64,000 nt of DNA from Hyperoplus lanceolatus (taxonomy: Eukaryota > Chordata > Actinopteri > Uranoscopiformes > Ammodytidae): assembly GCA_026929865.2 (NCBI GenBank), contig CM049398.1:16963501-17027500 (forward strand), written 5' to 3'. Below the pieces are notes generated by a model. The model saw nothing but the letters and a program-made list of their open reading frames with translations. It was not told the origin of the DNA and made no database searches. The translations under genes were made by a program, and so were the position numbers. This document shows, in pieces, positions 47,495-58,956 of this stretch. Positions within the stretch are counted from its first letter, which is position 1. Each line of letters begins with the position of its first letter.

Positions 47495-50093
47495 ACTGAA
47501 GACCCGTGGTGGTCACAAGTATGCTGCCATTAGCCAAAGGGAATAATTGGTGAGTTAACTGAGGTATTTGTGAGATATCGTTTTGTGTATGTAAGAATAA
47601 TGTCATATATATTAGCGACGCGGCCTCCCGCTAGCATAGCCACGTTAGCATTAGCGCCGCGCCTAGCGCGCTAGCTATATTAGCAACGTTAGCATGAGCC
47701 TAGCGCTGCCTAGCTTCACAAGTATCTGTCTAAATAAAGTGTGTTTATAGACACTAAACTCTATTTGAATAAATGTTTGCATGTTCCACATTCAAAGTGC
47801 ACATTGCTATTTCAGTCTAAAGTGAGCAAAAACTGAGTCTATGCATGTGGTGTTGTGTAGAATGGTCATAGAGATTACATGTTTCTTTAATTAAAAAATA
47901 ATTTCAATCTGTACAAGGTTCAGTGAGAATTTTATTTGATTAGGGTACCAAATATATTTTATTAAAGCAATAGAAAGCATTATGTGTTTTAATGTGGAAC
48001 CACAATGCTATAATGATTTAGATAAAGGAAATCAAAATGCATTGAACTATTTTGTGGTAATTCTCAGATCATTTCTTTCTATGTTCATCAACTGGGTGAT
48101 TGGACAAGATTCCTGGATTCTTCAGCCCGACTGCTTCAATTGAAGAGGAGTACAGCAGGCCTGGAGTGGCTAGTAACCCAACAACTGGATCTAAAGAGAG
48201 CGAAAAATTATTCAAATGTGCTCATTCAAATAACAGTGGCAGGACCAGGTTAAACTAGTGGTTGGTCACAGGAGAGTGATAATTAAGTTGTTTTATCTTG
48301 AGTCCATAATGAAAAAAATGGCACTGTTGAGTTTTTTTTATGTTTGACTGAGAATCAACAATGACATACACTTCAAGGAAGAGAGAGAGTAGAAAATAAG
48401 TATTTTACATTTACTTGTCAAACCTAACTGCTGAATCAGTGTGTCTTGTTTCACCATTGCTGTTAATCCATTTTCTCCCGAGCTACTAGGAGCTTCAGAT
48501 ATTTTGGTCCATAACAAAATTATATATCTTTTTCTTACCATAACAAAGCGTTTCATGAGAACTGATGTTATATATTACATATGTTTGCTCAGTATCATAA
48601 CTAGTGGTACTGGGTGTTATGGTACACTTTACTGAGCTTTTTGAATGTCAATTTTTGGACGATCTGTCGTTAAACAATTGCCTAAGTGACACCTAAATAA
48701 ATACATGCATTAGTTTTATTGTCTTTTTTAGAGGTATTGATGGTACTTGCTGTGTACCTACATGTTGTGTAACTACTGGAAAAAGTTAAATTTACTTCAA
48801 ATAAATGTTCTTTCCTGTTCAGATATGCTGCCTATATATTTTTTAACTTTACTTTGGGGTCATCCAGTGTTACTCATCAGTTGAGCAAAACTTGTCTCTA
48901 TTTTATACTGTTACTAGTTTGTAGAGTGTCTACAGACACTAAACTGTTTTCACTTTAATTTGACAGTCCTAAGACCTCTCTACTAATGCTTAGTTAAACA
49001 TCGACTGATAGTTTGTTGAGAATCAACTGATAGTCAACTATTTTCTCTGTTTTCGTCTGTTAATAGTGTGTAGACACTAAACTGTTTTCACTTTAATTTG
49101 ACAGTCCCAAGACCTGTCTACTTATGCTAAGTTGAATATTGACTGATAGTTTGTCGACAGTCATATGACAATCAACAGGTAGTCACCTACACAGGGTGCC
49201 TATTGATTGATAAAACATTCTCATCTTTATTTTACAATGAATATATATGATCAACAGAGGGTTGAATGTTCATTCATTAGATGTGTTCCTTGTGAGTGGT
49301 GGGAAAGTTGATCCATATGAAAAGTAAGTTGAGAATTGGTTAATAACAGCAGTTGATAGTCAACTTACTAGAAGTTGACACTCAACTGATAGTTGAATAT
49401 TTGTAAAGAACATGTAATAAAAAGTACAATGTCTGTTGCAGACTGTTTTTGTAAAAATAAATTAACAAAATAAAATTATTGTATAGTTAACTAACACTTA
49501 GTTGAATGCATGTTACATATTTGTTGACAAGCTTTGTTGAGTATCAACTAACTCACTGTTTAATATCAACTAACATCTACTAATAATGCAACTAATAGTT
49601 AACTGACAGTTAGTTGAATGCATGTTACGTGTACAAAACAACATCTACTAAAAAATGCAACTTATAGTTAACTGACAGTTGAATGCATTCTAAATATGTA
49701 TCAACTTAATCACTATTGAATATCAACTAAACATCTACTAATAGTGCAACCTATAGTTAACAGACAGTTGGTTGAATCCTTGTTGTTTATCTGTTGAACA
49801 AGCTCTGTTGAATGTCAACTAATCATCTACTAATAGTGCAACTTATGGTTAACTTACAGTTAGTTGAATTCATGTTATGTATCTGTTGAGATATGTAAAC
49901 TCATTCACTGTTGACAGTCAACTAATCATCTACTAATAGTGCAACTTATGGTTAACTTACAGTTAGTTGAATTCATGTTACGTATCTGTTGAGATATGTA
50001 AACTCATTCACTGTTGACATGCAACTGCGTATCAACTGATGGCTTGTTGAGTGTCAACTGTGGACTATCGAACTAAAGTGTTACCATTATTTT

Positions 50094-51275
50094 AACATTG
50101 AAGCAGATGGGAGAAGCATTCCAAACCGCTAAAACTTCATCCGCTTTGAAACCTATCTCTTCCGGCATTTTTTCAGCTACAACCTCCATTCAAACTTTAA
50201 ACAATTCACATGAATTACAGCTATTCAATTCTTTGACAACTTTTTAAAAACAAGTTTTTCACCAAAACTATATTATTCAAGATTCTCGCCAAAACTTATT
50301 TTTTTGTTCTACATTTGAATACATCATGATGACCTTTTATAGACATTTGCCTATTATCATCGAGCCGACCTGAACACAACACATTTGACACCGCAACATT
50401 TTTTAAGATGAATTGTTCTACGTATATCCTGCCGATTTTAACATGGATTTGAAAACTGGATGACTATTTTTAACTGACGGGAGTTTCTATACCGTACGGT
50501 TGTGTGATTAGCCTATTACCGCTGCTTTGAATGACTGTTGATGCACACAGTGCCAACTCCAAACCCAAACTTCAAATCGTTTGCAGCAGCAGCAGCTGAC
50601 GGACTAATTTTTTTTTTTTACTGTACTGAGGCTGAGTTGAAGGACTATTTCTTAAACCCAAGACAGTTGAAGGTAGGCCTACAACACTTGCATATGCTGT
50701 CTATGAAGAAAAGAGCCGAATCTCCGCTCTGAACTCAAATACTCGCTACAACACATTGCCTCATTGTGAGCCCAGCTGTATGATGTGTGTGTGTGTGTGC
50801 GTGTGTGATCAGCTCCTATCTCCTCACACAGTGTGGAGAACAGTTGCGCGTTCTTCGGTCGGGTTTTGATGAAATTGAACCCAATCACAACCTCTGTCAA
50901 TACTTTGTTTAGTTCGGTGAATGACACAGTGTGTCCATTGCGCATCTCGCGCCACACTCTTTATTAGTGATTGCGCCTGGCAGGTGCGCTGAGTCGATGA
51001 TTTCGGCGTCTGTTCTATCCACGTTATTAAGGTTTGCCATTCTGATGTGATCCTCATAATAAGATGACTTCTCAAAGGCTAAACTGAATCCTTAAAATCC
51101 ATTGGTAGACATATTTTGCAAGTTTCTGAGAGCTGAACGTACTGGGAATTGGGAACTTCACTATGAAACAAGATCAGAAATGCTTCCTTTCATGGCAGTA
51201 TCAGGGCATAATCTCTAGATTCTCTACACACAATCAGCCCACATCTACAGTATGTGCAGTGGATGTGCAAGGTCC
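50094..51275. other. Gene-free interval
   Basis: The left part (50094-50480) is the continuation of the repeat interrupted by the giant palindrome (TTCAGCTACAACC, TTTCACCAAAACT). A short GTGT tract is at 50783-50806. No gene seen. Confidence 0.45.
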
Positions 51276-51279
51276 ATTT

Positions 51280-52520
51280 GGAACATCCAGATTTGAACCA
51301 GAGATTTGTGGTCAGACGGAGTGATCGCCTGTGGGCTGGCATGTCTATGGATCTTGAGCAGGTTCTAATGACAGTATGAAAACCAGTGGTGGCCTCACAA
51401 GAGTGCAAGGGACGACATAGCTGCAACATCTGACATGGCTTCACTCCATGCCAGCTTGTGCTGAAGTTAACAACGCACACAGTTCTGAACAATCTCCAAG
51501 TCCCCATTTATGTCTCTCCAAATCTAATTGAAAAAAATCTTAGAAATACACAATTACTGCTTGGATCCAAGCTTGTGCAGTGTCTCGCACCTATCTTTGA
51601 ATGTTGCTAGGTATTGGAAACACCATTTTGGTTAGCATGGATGGACAAACTACTGCTGAGAACACATTCAAGAAGAGGGATCGGGTGATCACCATCAGTA
51701 CAAAGATCCTCAGTAAAGATCGATTGTGAAGCAGTGCAGGGGGATCCTCACCTACTTTTCAAGCGATACATAATAGCTGCAAAAGGTTCACAAGAACTGG
51801 GATCCAGGTTAGGTATAAACTGTGCAGTCCTCCACCAGCTCTGTTTGAGACCTTCTTGCTGCTTCGACAGCTACAGAAGCCAGTATTAACAGATGCCATT
51901 TTGGCGCTACACACACCTGACCTTCCAGGAGGCACAGGTCATATTTAGTATGTGCTGGATGGTGGAACTTGTTCAGCGCATCGCCTGGACATGTGGATAT
52001 GTATACGAAGACATTAGTAGACTGTAGAGCGAATATGTCAAAAAGAAGTATGGAGAGGAAGTTTTCATGTTCAACAGGGCAGATCGACCAAAGACATGGC
52101 AAACTGTAGGTGAGCAGGTGGGAGGACCAAAGCAGCCAGTCATAGGTGAGAACATGCTGGTTGCCTTGAAGAAAAACGAGTTCCTTTCAAACGAAATAAA
52201 CAAGCAGCTGTTCATCAACATGCTCAGTGCTCACCAACAGAAAAAGAACTGTCAGATGTACCATGCCGCCTCACGAATGGGGATTGAAAGAGTGAGGGCG
52301 GGGTGCTTGTCCATATCACAACTGCCTTACCAACAGCTCCACAGATACTCTTATGGGTCTCTGATGCACATGCAAGACGGACTGTAACAACTGAAAGTGC
52401 GCATGCAAGAAGCATGGCATTGAGTGCTCTGTTGCATGTGGTACCTGCAAATAATCTAGGGGTGCAAAATCATCTCAGGTTGGGGATGATGATGCGGAAG
52501 ACGATGAGGAAAACCACACA
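51280..52520 (+). pseudogene. Decayed multidomain ORF, mobile-element-associated type
   Basis: Three colinear pieces are readable on the plus strand in changing frames. (1) About 51288-51460: FVVRRSDRLWAGMSMDLEQV, then KTSGGLTR and MPACAEVNNA. (2) About 52027-52265: SEYVKKKYGEEVFMFNRAD, then MLVALKKNEFLSNEINKQ and INMLSAHQQKKNCQMYHA. (3) About 52394-52515: a Cys-rich KCACKKHGIECSVACGTCK followed by a TAA and an acidic DDDAEDDEE stretch. This order resembles a long protein found in many copies in fish and arthropod genomes; that recognition is from memory of the family, not a search. Several stops and frameshifts show it is dead. Confidence 0.5.
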
Positions 52521-54320
52521 AAGTTTAAGAAAACTCGCTCCAAGGCTTTATACAAAGTTATTAAATGAACGTAAAAGTCGATCTGAATACTACGTTTTTT
52601 TTATTAGTCAATTTCACAAGGCTACATTGAAATTTGTCTTTTCTCATCTCCCTTCTCAAGTTACCACACCCCAGAGGGGGTCAGAGGGTAATGCATATGT
52701 AACAGTGTAAATAATAACTTGGTTTTAAGGTTAAATTCCTCAAACTTGGGACTGCAACAAAAGGTTTTTTGTGTAATTTATTATGAAAGTCCACAGGGGA
52801 ACTTGGTTTCACACTTAATGCTGGGCACTTTGTTTTGCGCCCAGAAGTAAAATGCTTTCACGCTGTGGGTAAATTTCCGTTCTGTTCGCTCAGACATAAA
52901 GTCAGCAATAAATGAAAACTACGGTTCATATGATGTGTAAACTATCAGCATTTGTTGTATAGCATGCTTGACTAATGAGGCATCTGTAAAACCAGTAGTT
53001 TCGTTGTTTTGTGACGAACTGTTGCCGTAGTGTTTGAAGAGTCTTTGGGCTAGCAGCCAACACGTGTGAGGAATGTTTTAGCTAGTTACTTTCAGTACAA
53101 GGTGTACGTGACCTGTATATGCTAATGCCAAGCTCCTCTTTCGTAGTGCGAGCGAGAACAGACTGCAAGGCTTTTCCATTAATTGCACACTGGTTGTGTT
53201 TACTGTCCCATGTTGCAGGTATGTTTATTTGTTTATTTGCAATGTTGTTATGTGTAATTAATATGTGAGTGCTCTTTTAAACCGGATTCTTCAATATGTG
53301 TTTTGGACATGCTGTTTTAATGCCACGAGATGGCAGTATAGGCTTAATTTTGGACTTGTGATTGCAAAACTGAGTGATGCTCATACATGTGAATGCTCTG
53401 TTTTGATGTTAGACTAATGTTCTGTAAGTTGGGCTAATTCTGAATGCTGATGTTAACAGAATTTAATTTGCCTTAATTGTATAATATTTTAATGCTGCAA
53501 ACAATTCATGCTTTCTGCTGTGAACTTTGTCCTAGTCAACTTAAGAGGCTCAAAGATTTTGGCTCTACACTGATGTATGACGTATTCATGTTCACGATGG
53601 TTAAAAGTTCATGGAGGAAAACTCCCTAAATCTTCCTGCAACAGCTGGAGAATTCCTGCAACAGCTGTCTATACAAATAAAACCAGTCCAGTGCTCCATC
53701 CAGCCTGTCCTCCTGAGGTTCATTCAAATAGCAGCAGAAGCAGTATTACAAAGGTCAGACATACTCATGGTATGCATTGATGTACCCCTTTAACATTGCA
53801 TTAGTACTGCTCTGGCTGCACTTTCCATTAGTAGTATGCCTGTGCACCAAAATATTTTCATATTAAAATGTATGTTCATCAGTTCAACAATTTATCAATT
53901 TGTGCCAGTTTAGCGTTCACAAATATTTGTGTTTTCTTATATTGTTATAGTATTTTTCAAACATTTAAGCCTTTGTCTTCGTTAGAGAACAAAATAAAAA
54001 ATCATAAAATGCTACACAATGTTTATGCAACATAGGCCCAAATTATAAAGTCACAGCGATGTTTTCGGATGTTGGGCTTTCATTTTTGGAAACACATTAG
54101 ATTCACCCTTAAGCATTGACCAGAGGGTTATACTACGAAGCGAGATTAAGGGCTGAGCGAGGTCTGTTGTGTCTAAAGCCAGAGTTTTCAGTATCACAAA
54201 AGGTGGCTCTCTTTCTACCTGGCTAGATCACCGTGGTAACAGAGGCTGCACGGCTAACCTACTCAGACCAGTTTTTGTTTCAGAGTTTGAGTTTAAATTC
54301 GGCTCTTAGAGCGCTGCCCT
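52521..54320. other. Gene-free interval
   Basis: AT-rich, no recognisable gene or element. A short frame at 53577-53780 lacks features. Confidence 0.45.
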
Positions 54321-54324
54321 TTAA

Positions 54325-54450
54325 AGAGATCCTATTATACTACTTTTCTGGTCTTAATTTCTTGTTAAAAACTGCTATAAATCAACCTGACACGAATCAC
54401 ATCACAAAAAACTATGTAGATTTTCGGGAAGCTCTTTCTCTTATTTTGGC
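54325..54450 (+). repeat. Dispersed repeat fragment shared with 16165-16280
   Basis: TTTAAAGAGATCCTATTATA and the following bases, with CCTGACACGAATCACATCAC and AACTATGTAGATTTT, match the 16165 copy. Probably one end of a TTAA-type non-autonomous transposon; its partner end was not identified with confidence. Confidence 0.6.
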
Positions 54451-55096
54451 GATCCAGCAGGCCCTGTAAACACTTTGCTTCTGCCATCTCCAGCTGTCAC
54501 AGTTCGGACATCGCTGCAGACTCGCAGGTTAAGCTTCTCACAGTAGATTCATATTTGTCCGAAAAATCCAGACTACAGGTTTTTTAATGTAGGCCTATTG
54601 GTATTTGTAAGATTCAAATAAAAGGCTAATAGTCTAAATCAAAATTGTATTCATTATGATGTGGCCCAAAACTAAAGTGATTTTCCATAGGCTATTCATT
54701 TGGGGACAGTGTCAGACTTAAATTACATTCTTAAGTGTGGGACTATAGGCGTAGTGCTATAAATATAGCAAAGTAGCCTATATATTAGGCTAAATGGTAT
54801 AGTGTTTCAATCCGAGTTCAACGTTTCATTGTTTTATAATGTCACGTTACGCACTGCGATAACGATCGGCAAGATAAATAAATAATTTCCATGCTGGCAG
54901 CATTCCACTCTCCTTAGCCTATTTGCAGTAAGAGTTTTTTACGGCTCTCTGATTTCCTCTTGAATGAAGTTGGTGACACACTTTTGTTTTACTCAGCTGC
55001 TCACAATCAGTCCGTTTGTGTAAAGTTAGCGGCACAAGATCAGTCCATTTTTGCGGATGCAGAGTCAAATGACGGCCAAACGCCCCCTCTCAGGGT

Positions 55097-55800
55097 CGCT
55101 ATCTCCCACTAGGAGAGTCTTACATACATGAAACTTACCCCACCTATTAGCATCAGCCCTACAACTATACACACCAAAGGATTTGATGATAGGATGAAGA
55201 GAAATATATTTTCATAACCCTAAATCAACCCTAACCCTGGGCTATTAACATTGACCTCCACTCATTTCCTGAAGTGCTAGGGTTAGGCTAGGGTTGCTAT
55301 CTCCCACTGGGAAAGTCTTACATACATGAAACGTACCCCACCTATTAGCATCAGCCCTACAACTATACACACCAAAGGACTTGATGATAGGATGAAGAGA
55401 AATATATTTTCATAACCCTAAATCAACCCTAACCCTGGGCTATTAACATTGACCTCCACTCATTTCCTGAAGTGTTAGGGTTATGCTAGGGTCACCATCT
55501 CCCACTAGGAAAGTCTTACATACATGGAACTTACCCCACCTATTAGCATCAGCCCTACAACTATACACACCAAAGGTTTTGATTATAAGATGACGAGAAA
55601 TAGATTTTCATAATCCTAAATCAACCCTAACCCTATGCTATTTATATTATTTATTTCTCGACGTCATTGTAAAAGAGGGTCACACCTCAATTGATCTTTC
55701 GAGGTTAAATAAAGTAAAATGAAAAGAAAAAAATTGACCTCCACTCATTTCGCTATCTCCCACTAGTTAAGTCTTACATACATGAAACTTACCCCACCAT
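55097..55800. repeat. Tandem satellite, about 198-bp unit
   Basis: Units begin with GCTATCTCCCACTAGG-like sequence near 55097, 55295, 55494 and 55751; the first three spacings are 198-199 bp. Each contains ACATGAAACTTACCCCACCT, GCATCAGCCCTACAACTATA and CCTAAATCAACCCTAACCCT. The third unit is lengthened by a solo LINE tail (55645-55735) and has lost the last about 25 bp. The fourth breaks off after some 50 bp. Confidence 0.9.
55645..55735 (+). mobile_element. Solo 3' tail of the 8.3-kb LINE family
   Basis: CTCGACGTCATTGTAAAAGA, GGGTCACACCTCAATTGATC and GAGGTTAAATAAAGTAAAAT match the 3' ends of the LINEs at 300-380 and 11430-11510. It is an extremely 5'-truncated insertion of about 90 bp within satellite unit three. 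Confidence 0.85.
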
Positions 55801-55868
55801 AAGCCTTGTTAGTGACCATTGAAACCACTTTTTACCTGAACAGTGAGACAGCTGAAAACAGATAAAAG

Positions 55869-55924
55869 CAATTTCACAAATACAGGCTAAAACACATGTG
55901 TTTTAGCCTGTATTTGTGAAATTG
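55869..55924. repeat. Perfect 56-bp palindrome
   Basis: Two 28-base arms without spacer: CAATTTCACAAATACAGGCT followed by AAAACACA, and then its exact reverse complement. Would extrude as a cruciform. Confidence 0.93.
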
Positions 55925-56111
55925 TGATTTTTGAAATGTGTTTAAAGCGACTCTTACCTTTGTTGCATTTTTACACTTTTTTTTTGGATTAGGTTAAAAT
56001 GGTATTAATAAGGTAATTACACTCTAAAATATAAGACAGACCCACCAGGAGTAAAAACAAACAATGATTTCAATCTCATAATATTATGAAAAATATGTAT
56101 ATAAAATTCAA

Positions 56112-56146
56112 CCAATCAAATCGTTCGGACCGAACGATTTGATTGG
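56112..56146. repeat. Perfect 35-bp palindrome
   Basis: CCAATCAAATCGTTCGG, one central A, then the exact reverse complement CCGAACGATTTGATTGG. Confidence 0.93.
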
Positions 56147-56499
56147 CCGACAGACCTGTCTGTTTGCGGTCTGATTCTGTATTGCGCATTCTCAACTAGA
56201 GGGTTTGTTTTGATTCCACGGCAGACAGTAGCGAGTAGCGACCATTGTAGAAAAGGCCCCAACGTTCATAAGTTACAGTGTTGTTATTTCTTACAGTGTG
56301 TTAAAATGTGTTTTGTTTAGTGTGGATAGCAGTCAGTTAGGGCCGTGACGTCAGTCAGCCAGAGAGCCTGTTTAGTTTCCTTTCTCTTCTCCCTCGGTCA
56401 GATGTGTGAGCGTTGCAGCAGAAAGCGATCTTCCCACATGGAAACGTGTTTATCTGAGTTTAAATGTGAATCACCCGTGTGTGAGTATGTACATCCAGT

Positions 56500-56860
56500 C
56501 CCGATCGCTGTTATAATATAGTTTGCATGTTGTTAACGGCTGCGATTCGCGGGTCGCAACAGCTGTTGTGACGTCTCCTCACGAGCGGAGTTTAAACCTT
56601 TGTTCTTTCCCCGTGATCTATATGTGACTGTGCCTGTGAAAGAAAGAAAATAAAGAGCGGATAAAACCCTACTCCCCCTCTCCTAGTCTCATGCTTATAG
56701 TCTGACGCCTTTGGCCATAAGTGGTGTTCTGGCCGACAACTCTGAAGTGAAACCATGTGATACAAGCATGGAATGAAGGTGTGGGGGCATTGGAGGGAGG
56801 CGGGATGGTATGATAGTGCTGTAATTCTCAATTGCAAGATCGGTAAGAGTCCCTTTAAGA
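56500..56860 (-). repeat. Dispersed repeat related to the core of the 42-kb hAT element
   Basis: On the minus strand, words such as CAGCTGTTGCGACCCGCG, TCAGACTATAAGCATGAGAC and GTCGGCCAGAACACCACTTA correspond, in reversed module order along the minus strand, to matching words at 42425-42640. It ends toward 56860 with CTTAAAGGGACTCTTACC on that strand, a TTAA-type terminus. No gene. Confidence 0.55.
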
Positions 56861-57290
56861 TAGCACCTTCATAGCTGTAGTTTGGTCTGGCTGTGCAAGA
56901 CTAGCACCTTCATCAATCTCTAACCTGAAACTTGTGACAAAATAACATCAACGGCCATTGATATCTGTATTCTACATGTTTTCCTTTATCTTTATGAACC
57001 ATGATGGACCTGAAATATCTATCAGACTTTTTAAATCCCTGTTTTTATTAGTAGTAGTAAAATGTGATGTAATGCAGTTATACTAACCATGCTATTCAGA
57101 AAGGGAGCAGAGTGTACTGCACTTTGATTTGATTTGATTTGGATTACTGCACTTTGTTCTTGTAATGCACTGATCAAAATACATGGAACTTTCCTTTATT
57201 TATGCAAGTGTGTTATGAAGACAAAATAATATGTAAACATCCTCTAACCATTTGCTTGAAATACAGTGACTCTTAATGATGAATAATGGA

Positions 57291-57485
57291 TTGGATTTAT
57301 ATAGCGCTTTTCAAGGCACTCAAAGACGCTTTACAGGGTTCCAGGTTCCATTCATTCACACACAGTCATACTGGTGGTGGTAAACTACCATAGTAGCTAC
57401 AGCTGCCCTGGGACTGACGGAAGCGTGGCTGCCATTCAGTGCCTACGGCCCCTCCGACCACCACCTCAAACATACAGCAGTCATA
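57291..57485 (+). repeat. Dispersed repeat with TTTATATAGCGCTTTTC
   Basis: GGATTTATATAGCGCTTTTC, GACGCTTTACAGGG and ATTCATTCACACACAGTC are words of an old, highly dispersed fish repeat. No coding potential. Confidence 0.6.
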
Positions 57486-57490
57486 CACAT

Positions 57491-58094
57491 TCAAACAGCA
57501 ACGCTAATGTATAAAAAAAGATGTAGGCTATTGTTGCTGATTAAACTTTCCATTTGGATAATATTTACTTACAATAAAAGACAGTGGCAGTGACAGTGAC
57601 TTGCAGTAACTGGACAGTAACTGGACAGACTTATTACAAAGTGCTTAGAAAAAGCAAACACAAGAATTAAAAAATTACTAATAAACAGCTCCTCTAGTTG
57701 ACCTAAGAGCCACTGCAGATTGTTTAAAGCTCTTCTTCCAGGCTTTATACTCCCAAAGTAACAACACCATCTTGGAATTCTTTTTAAAATTGAACCAATT
57801 TTGAAGGCACTTCATTGCCTGGCTTAGAGCACCATCAATTTAGGTTTTAAACCCTTATGACCCTTCACATATATAGCTGGGATCCATATGGTCACATGTT
57901 TTCATAGGATCCAGCCTAAATACCAGAGGTGGCCTTTGTTGTCAGGCTGTAACCTGTCTGAAGAAATCTGTCCAGTTACTGCAAGTCACTGTCACTGCCA
58001 CTGTCTTTTATTGTAAGTAAATATCATCCAAATGGACAGTTTAATCAGCAACAATAGCCTACACCTTTTTTTATACATTAGCGTTGCTGTTTGA
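57491..58094. repeat. Inverted repeat with about 130-bp arms
   Basis: The left arm 57491-57631 and right arm 57961-58094 are reverse complements at roughly 95 percent by eye: AAACAGCAACGCTAATGTAT, ATGTAGGCTATTGTTGCTGA and ACAGTGGCAGTGACAGTGAC on the left all recur inverted on the right. The left arm has an extra 11-base copy of TAACTGGACAG. The loop is about 330 bp and non-coding. Could be a foldback element or an inverted duplication. Confidence 0.88.
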
Positions 58095-58889
58095 CATTTG
58101 ACAGATGAAGTAACTGTTGAATTGCTTTTAGTAAGAATAATTAATATTTGAATAGAAATGCCCTATAAAAGTAAATTAGATTGACAAATAAATGGATACA
58201 ACAGTATAGCAGGTCAGGTTTGAAATACAGATATGGACACAATGAAACCATGTTCTTACATCTCAGTGTTGAGCTATCAGGGATTCTTCCATCACACATT
58301 GTCCTCTTGTGGATTTCACAATTTGACATATACCTTTACATCATTCATTCTTCTCCTTTAATTACATTGATGCTGATATGGGTAAATAAGTATATCTTGT
58401 ACCATAAGAAAAGAAAAGGATCCTGTCTTATAGAATAAGAGATGACAGTGTGTTACCTTTAGCGTTGCAAGTGTGTTGATGTGAAAAAGTGAGGCACAGA
58501 CAATAAAATATCGGATTCTCACACAGGATAAGATATTTAAAGGAAAATGTTTGGAATCTGTAGGATGCCCAAAGATACCATGTTGTGCACTTCTGGAGTC
58601 CACACATGGCCTTTGCTTTGTTGGCAAGAATTAAATAATTGAAAATACAGTTTATGATATTATAAATTACATGTTTAAGTTCAGATGAAGTAAAGAAAGA
58701 ATTTTTATTTTGATGTTACAGTTGTTTTGTCATTTGTTAGTTGTGAATGCTTGATAATATCTTAGGAATCTACATTTACAAAATATTCTAAAACCCTTTT
58801 TTACAGAAACTGCAATGTCTTATTAAATATATATTTTAAAAAGGCAAATGACAACTACAAATCAGCTATCATTATCAGGATAAATCCAT
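58095..58889. other. Downstream flank of the GVIN gene
   Basis: AT-rich, no features. Short frames (58181-58438, 58358-58627) overlap on opposite strands without recognisable domains. Confidence 0.45.
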
Positions 58890-58895
58890 TTTATT
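58890..58895 (-). promoter_or_regulatory. Polyadenylation signal AATAAA of the GVIN gene
   Basis: TTTATT on the plus strand, i.e. AATAAA on the coding strand, 62 bases after the stop codon of the terminal exon. It implies a very short 3' untranslated region. Confidence 0.6.
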
Positions 58896-58956
58896 TACTC
58901 TGAACTGGATCAATACAAGGTATCATGATAAAGACAGCATATAACACAGGATATTC

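Larger units (their letters stand above)
43607..50085. mobile_element. Giant palindromic (foldback) transposable element
   Basis: A 6479-bp element flanked by a perfect 8-bp duplication ATTATTTT (43599-43606 and 50086-50093). It begins GGTAACACTTTAGTTCGATA, and its end is the exact reverse complement. Near-identical inverted arms run from 43607 to 46810 and from 50085 back to 47471. A second pair of diverged but still related segments (46811-about 47060 and about 47250-47470) extends the symmetry almost to the centre. Outer parts of both arms are built of subrepeats of about 100 bp around AGTTAACTGACAGTTAGTTG and ATCTACTAATAGTGCAAC; copy number differs between arms. The left arm has an extra AT-rich block (43853-44325). 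No transposase was recognised; the superfamily is unassigned. Confidence 0.85.

Noticed and set aside
55097..55800. CRISPR-like array or telomere repeat
   Set aside because: Units are long (198 bp) and directly abutting without spacers. CCCTAA words are only short and isolated within each unit.
54325..56860. One large TTAA-type transposon spanning 2.5 kb
   Set aside because: TTAA-like ends are present at both sides, but the terminal sequences (AGAGATCCTATT and AGGGACTCTTAC) do not match each other.
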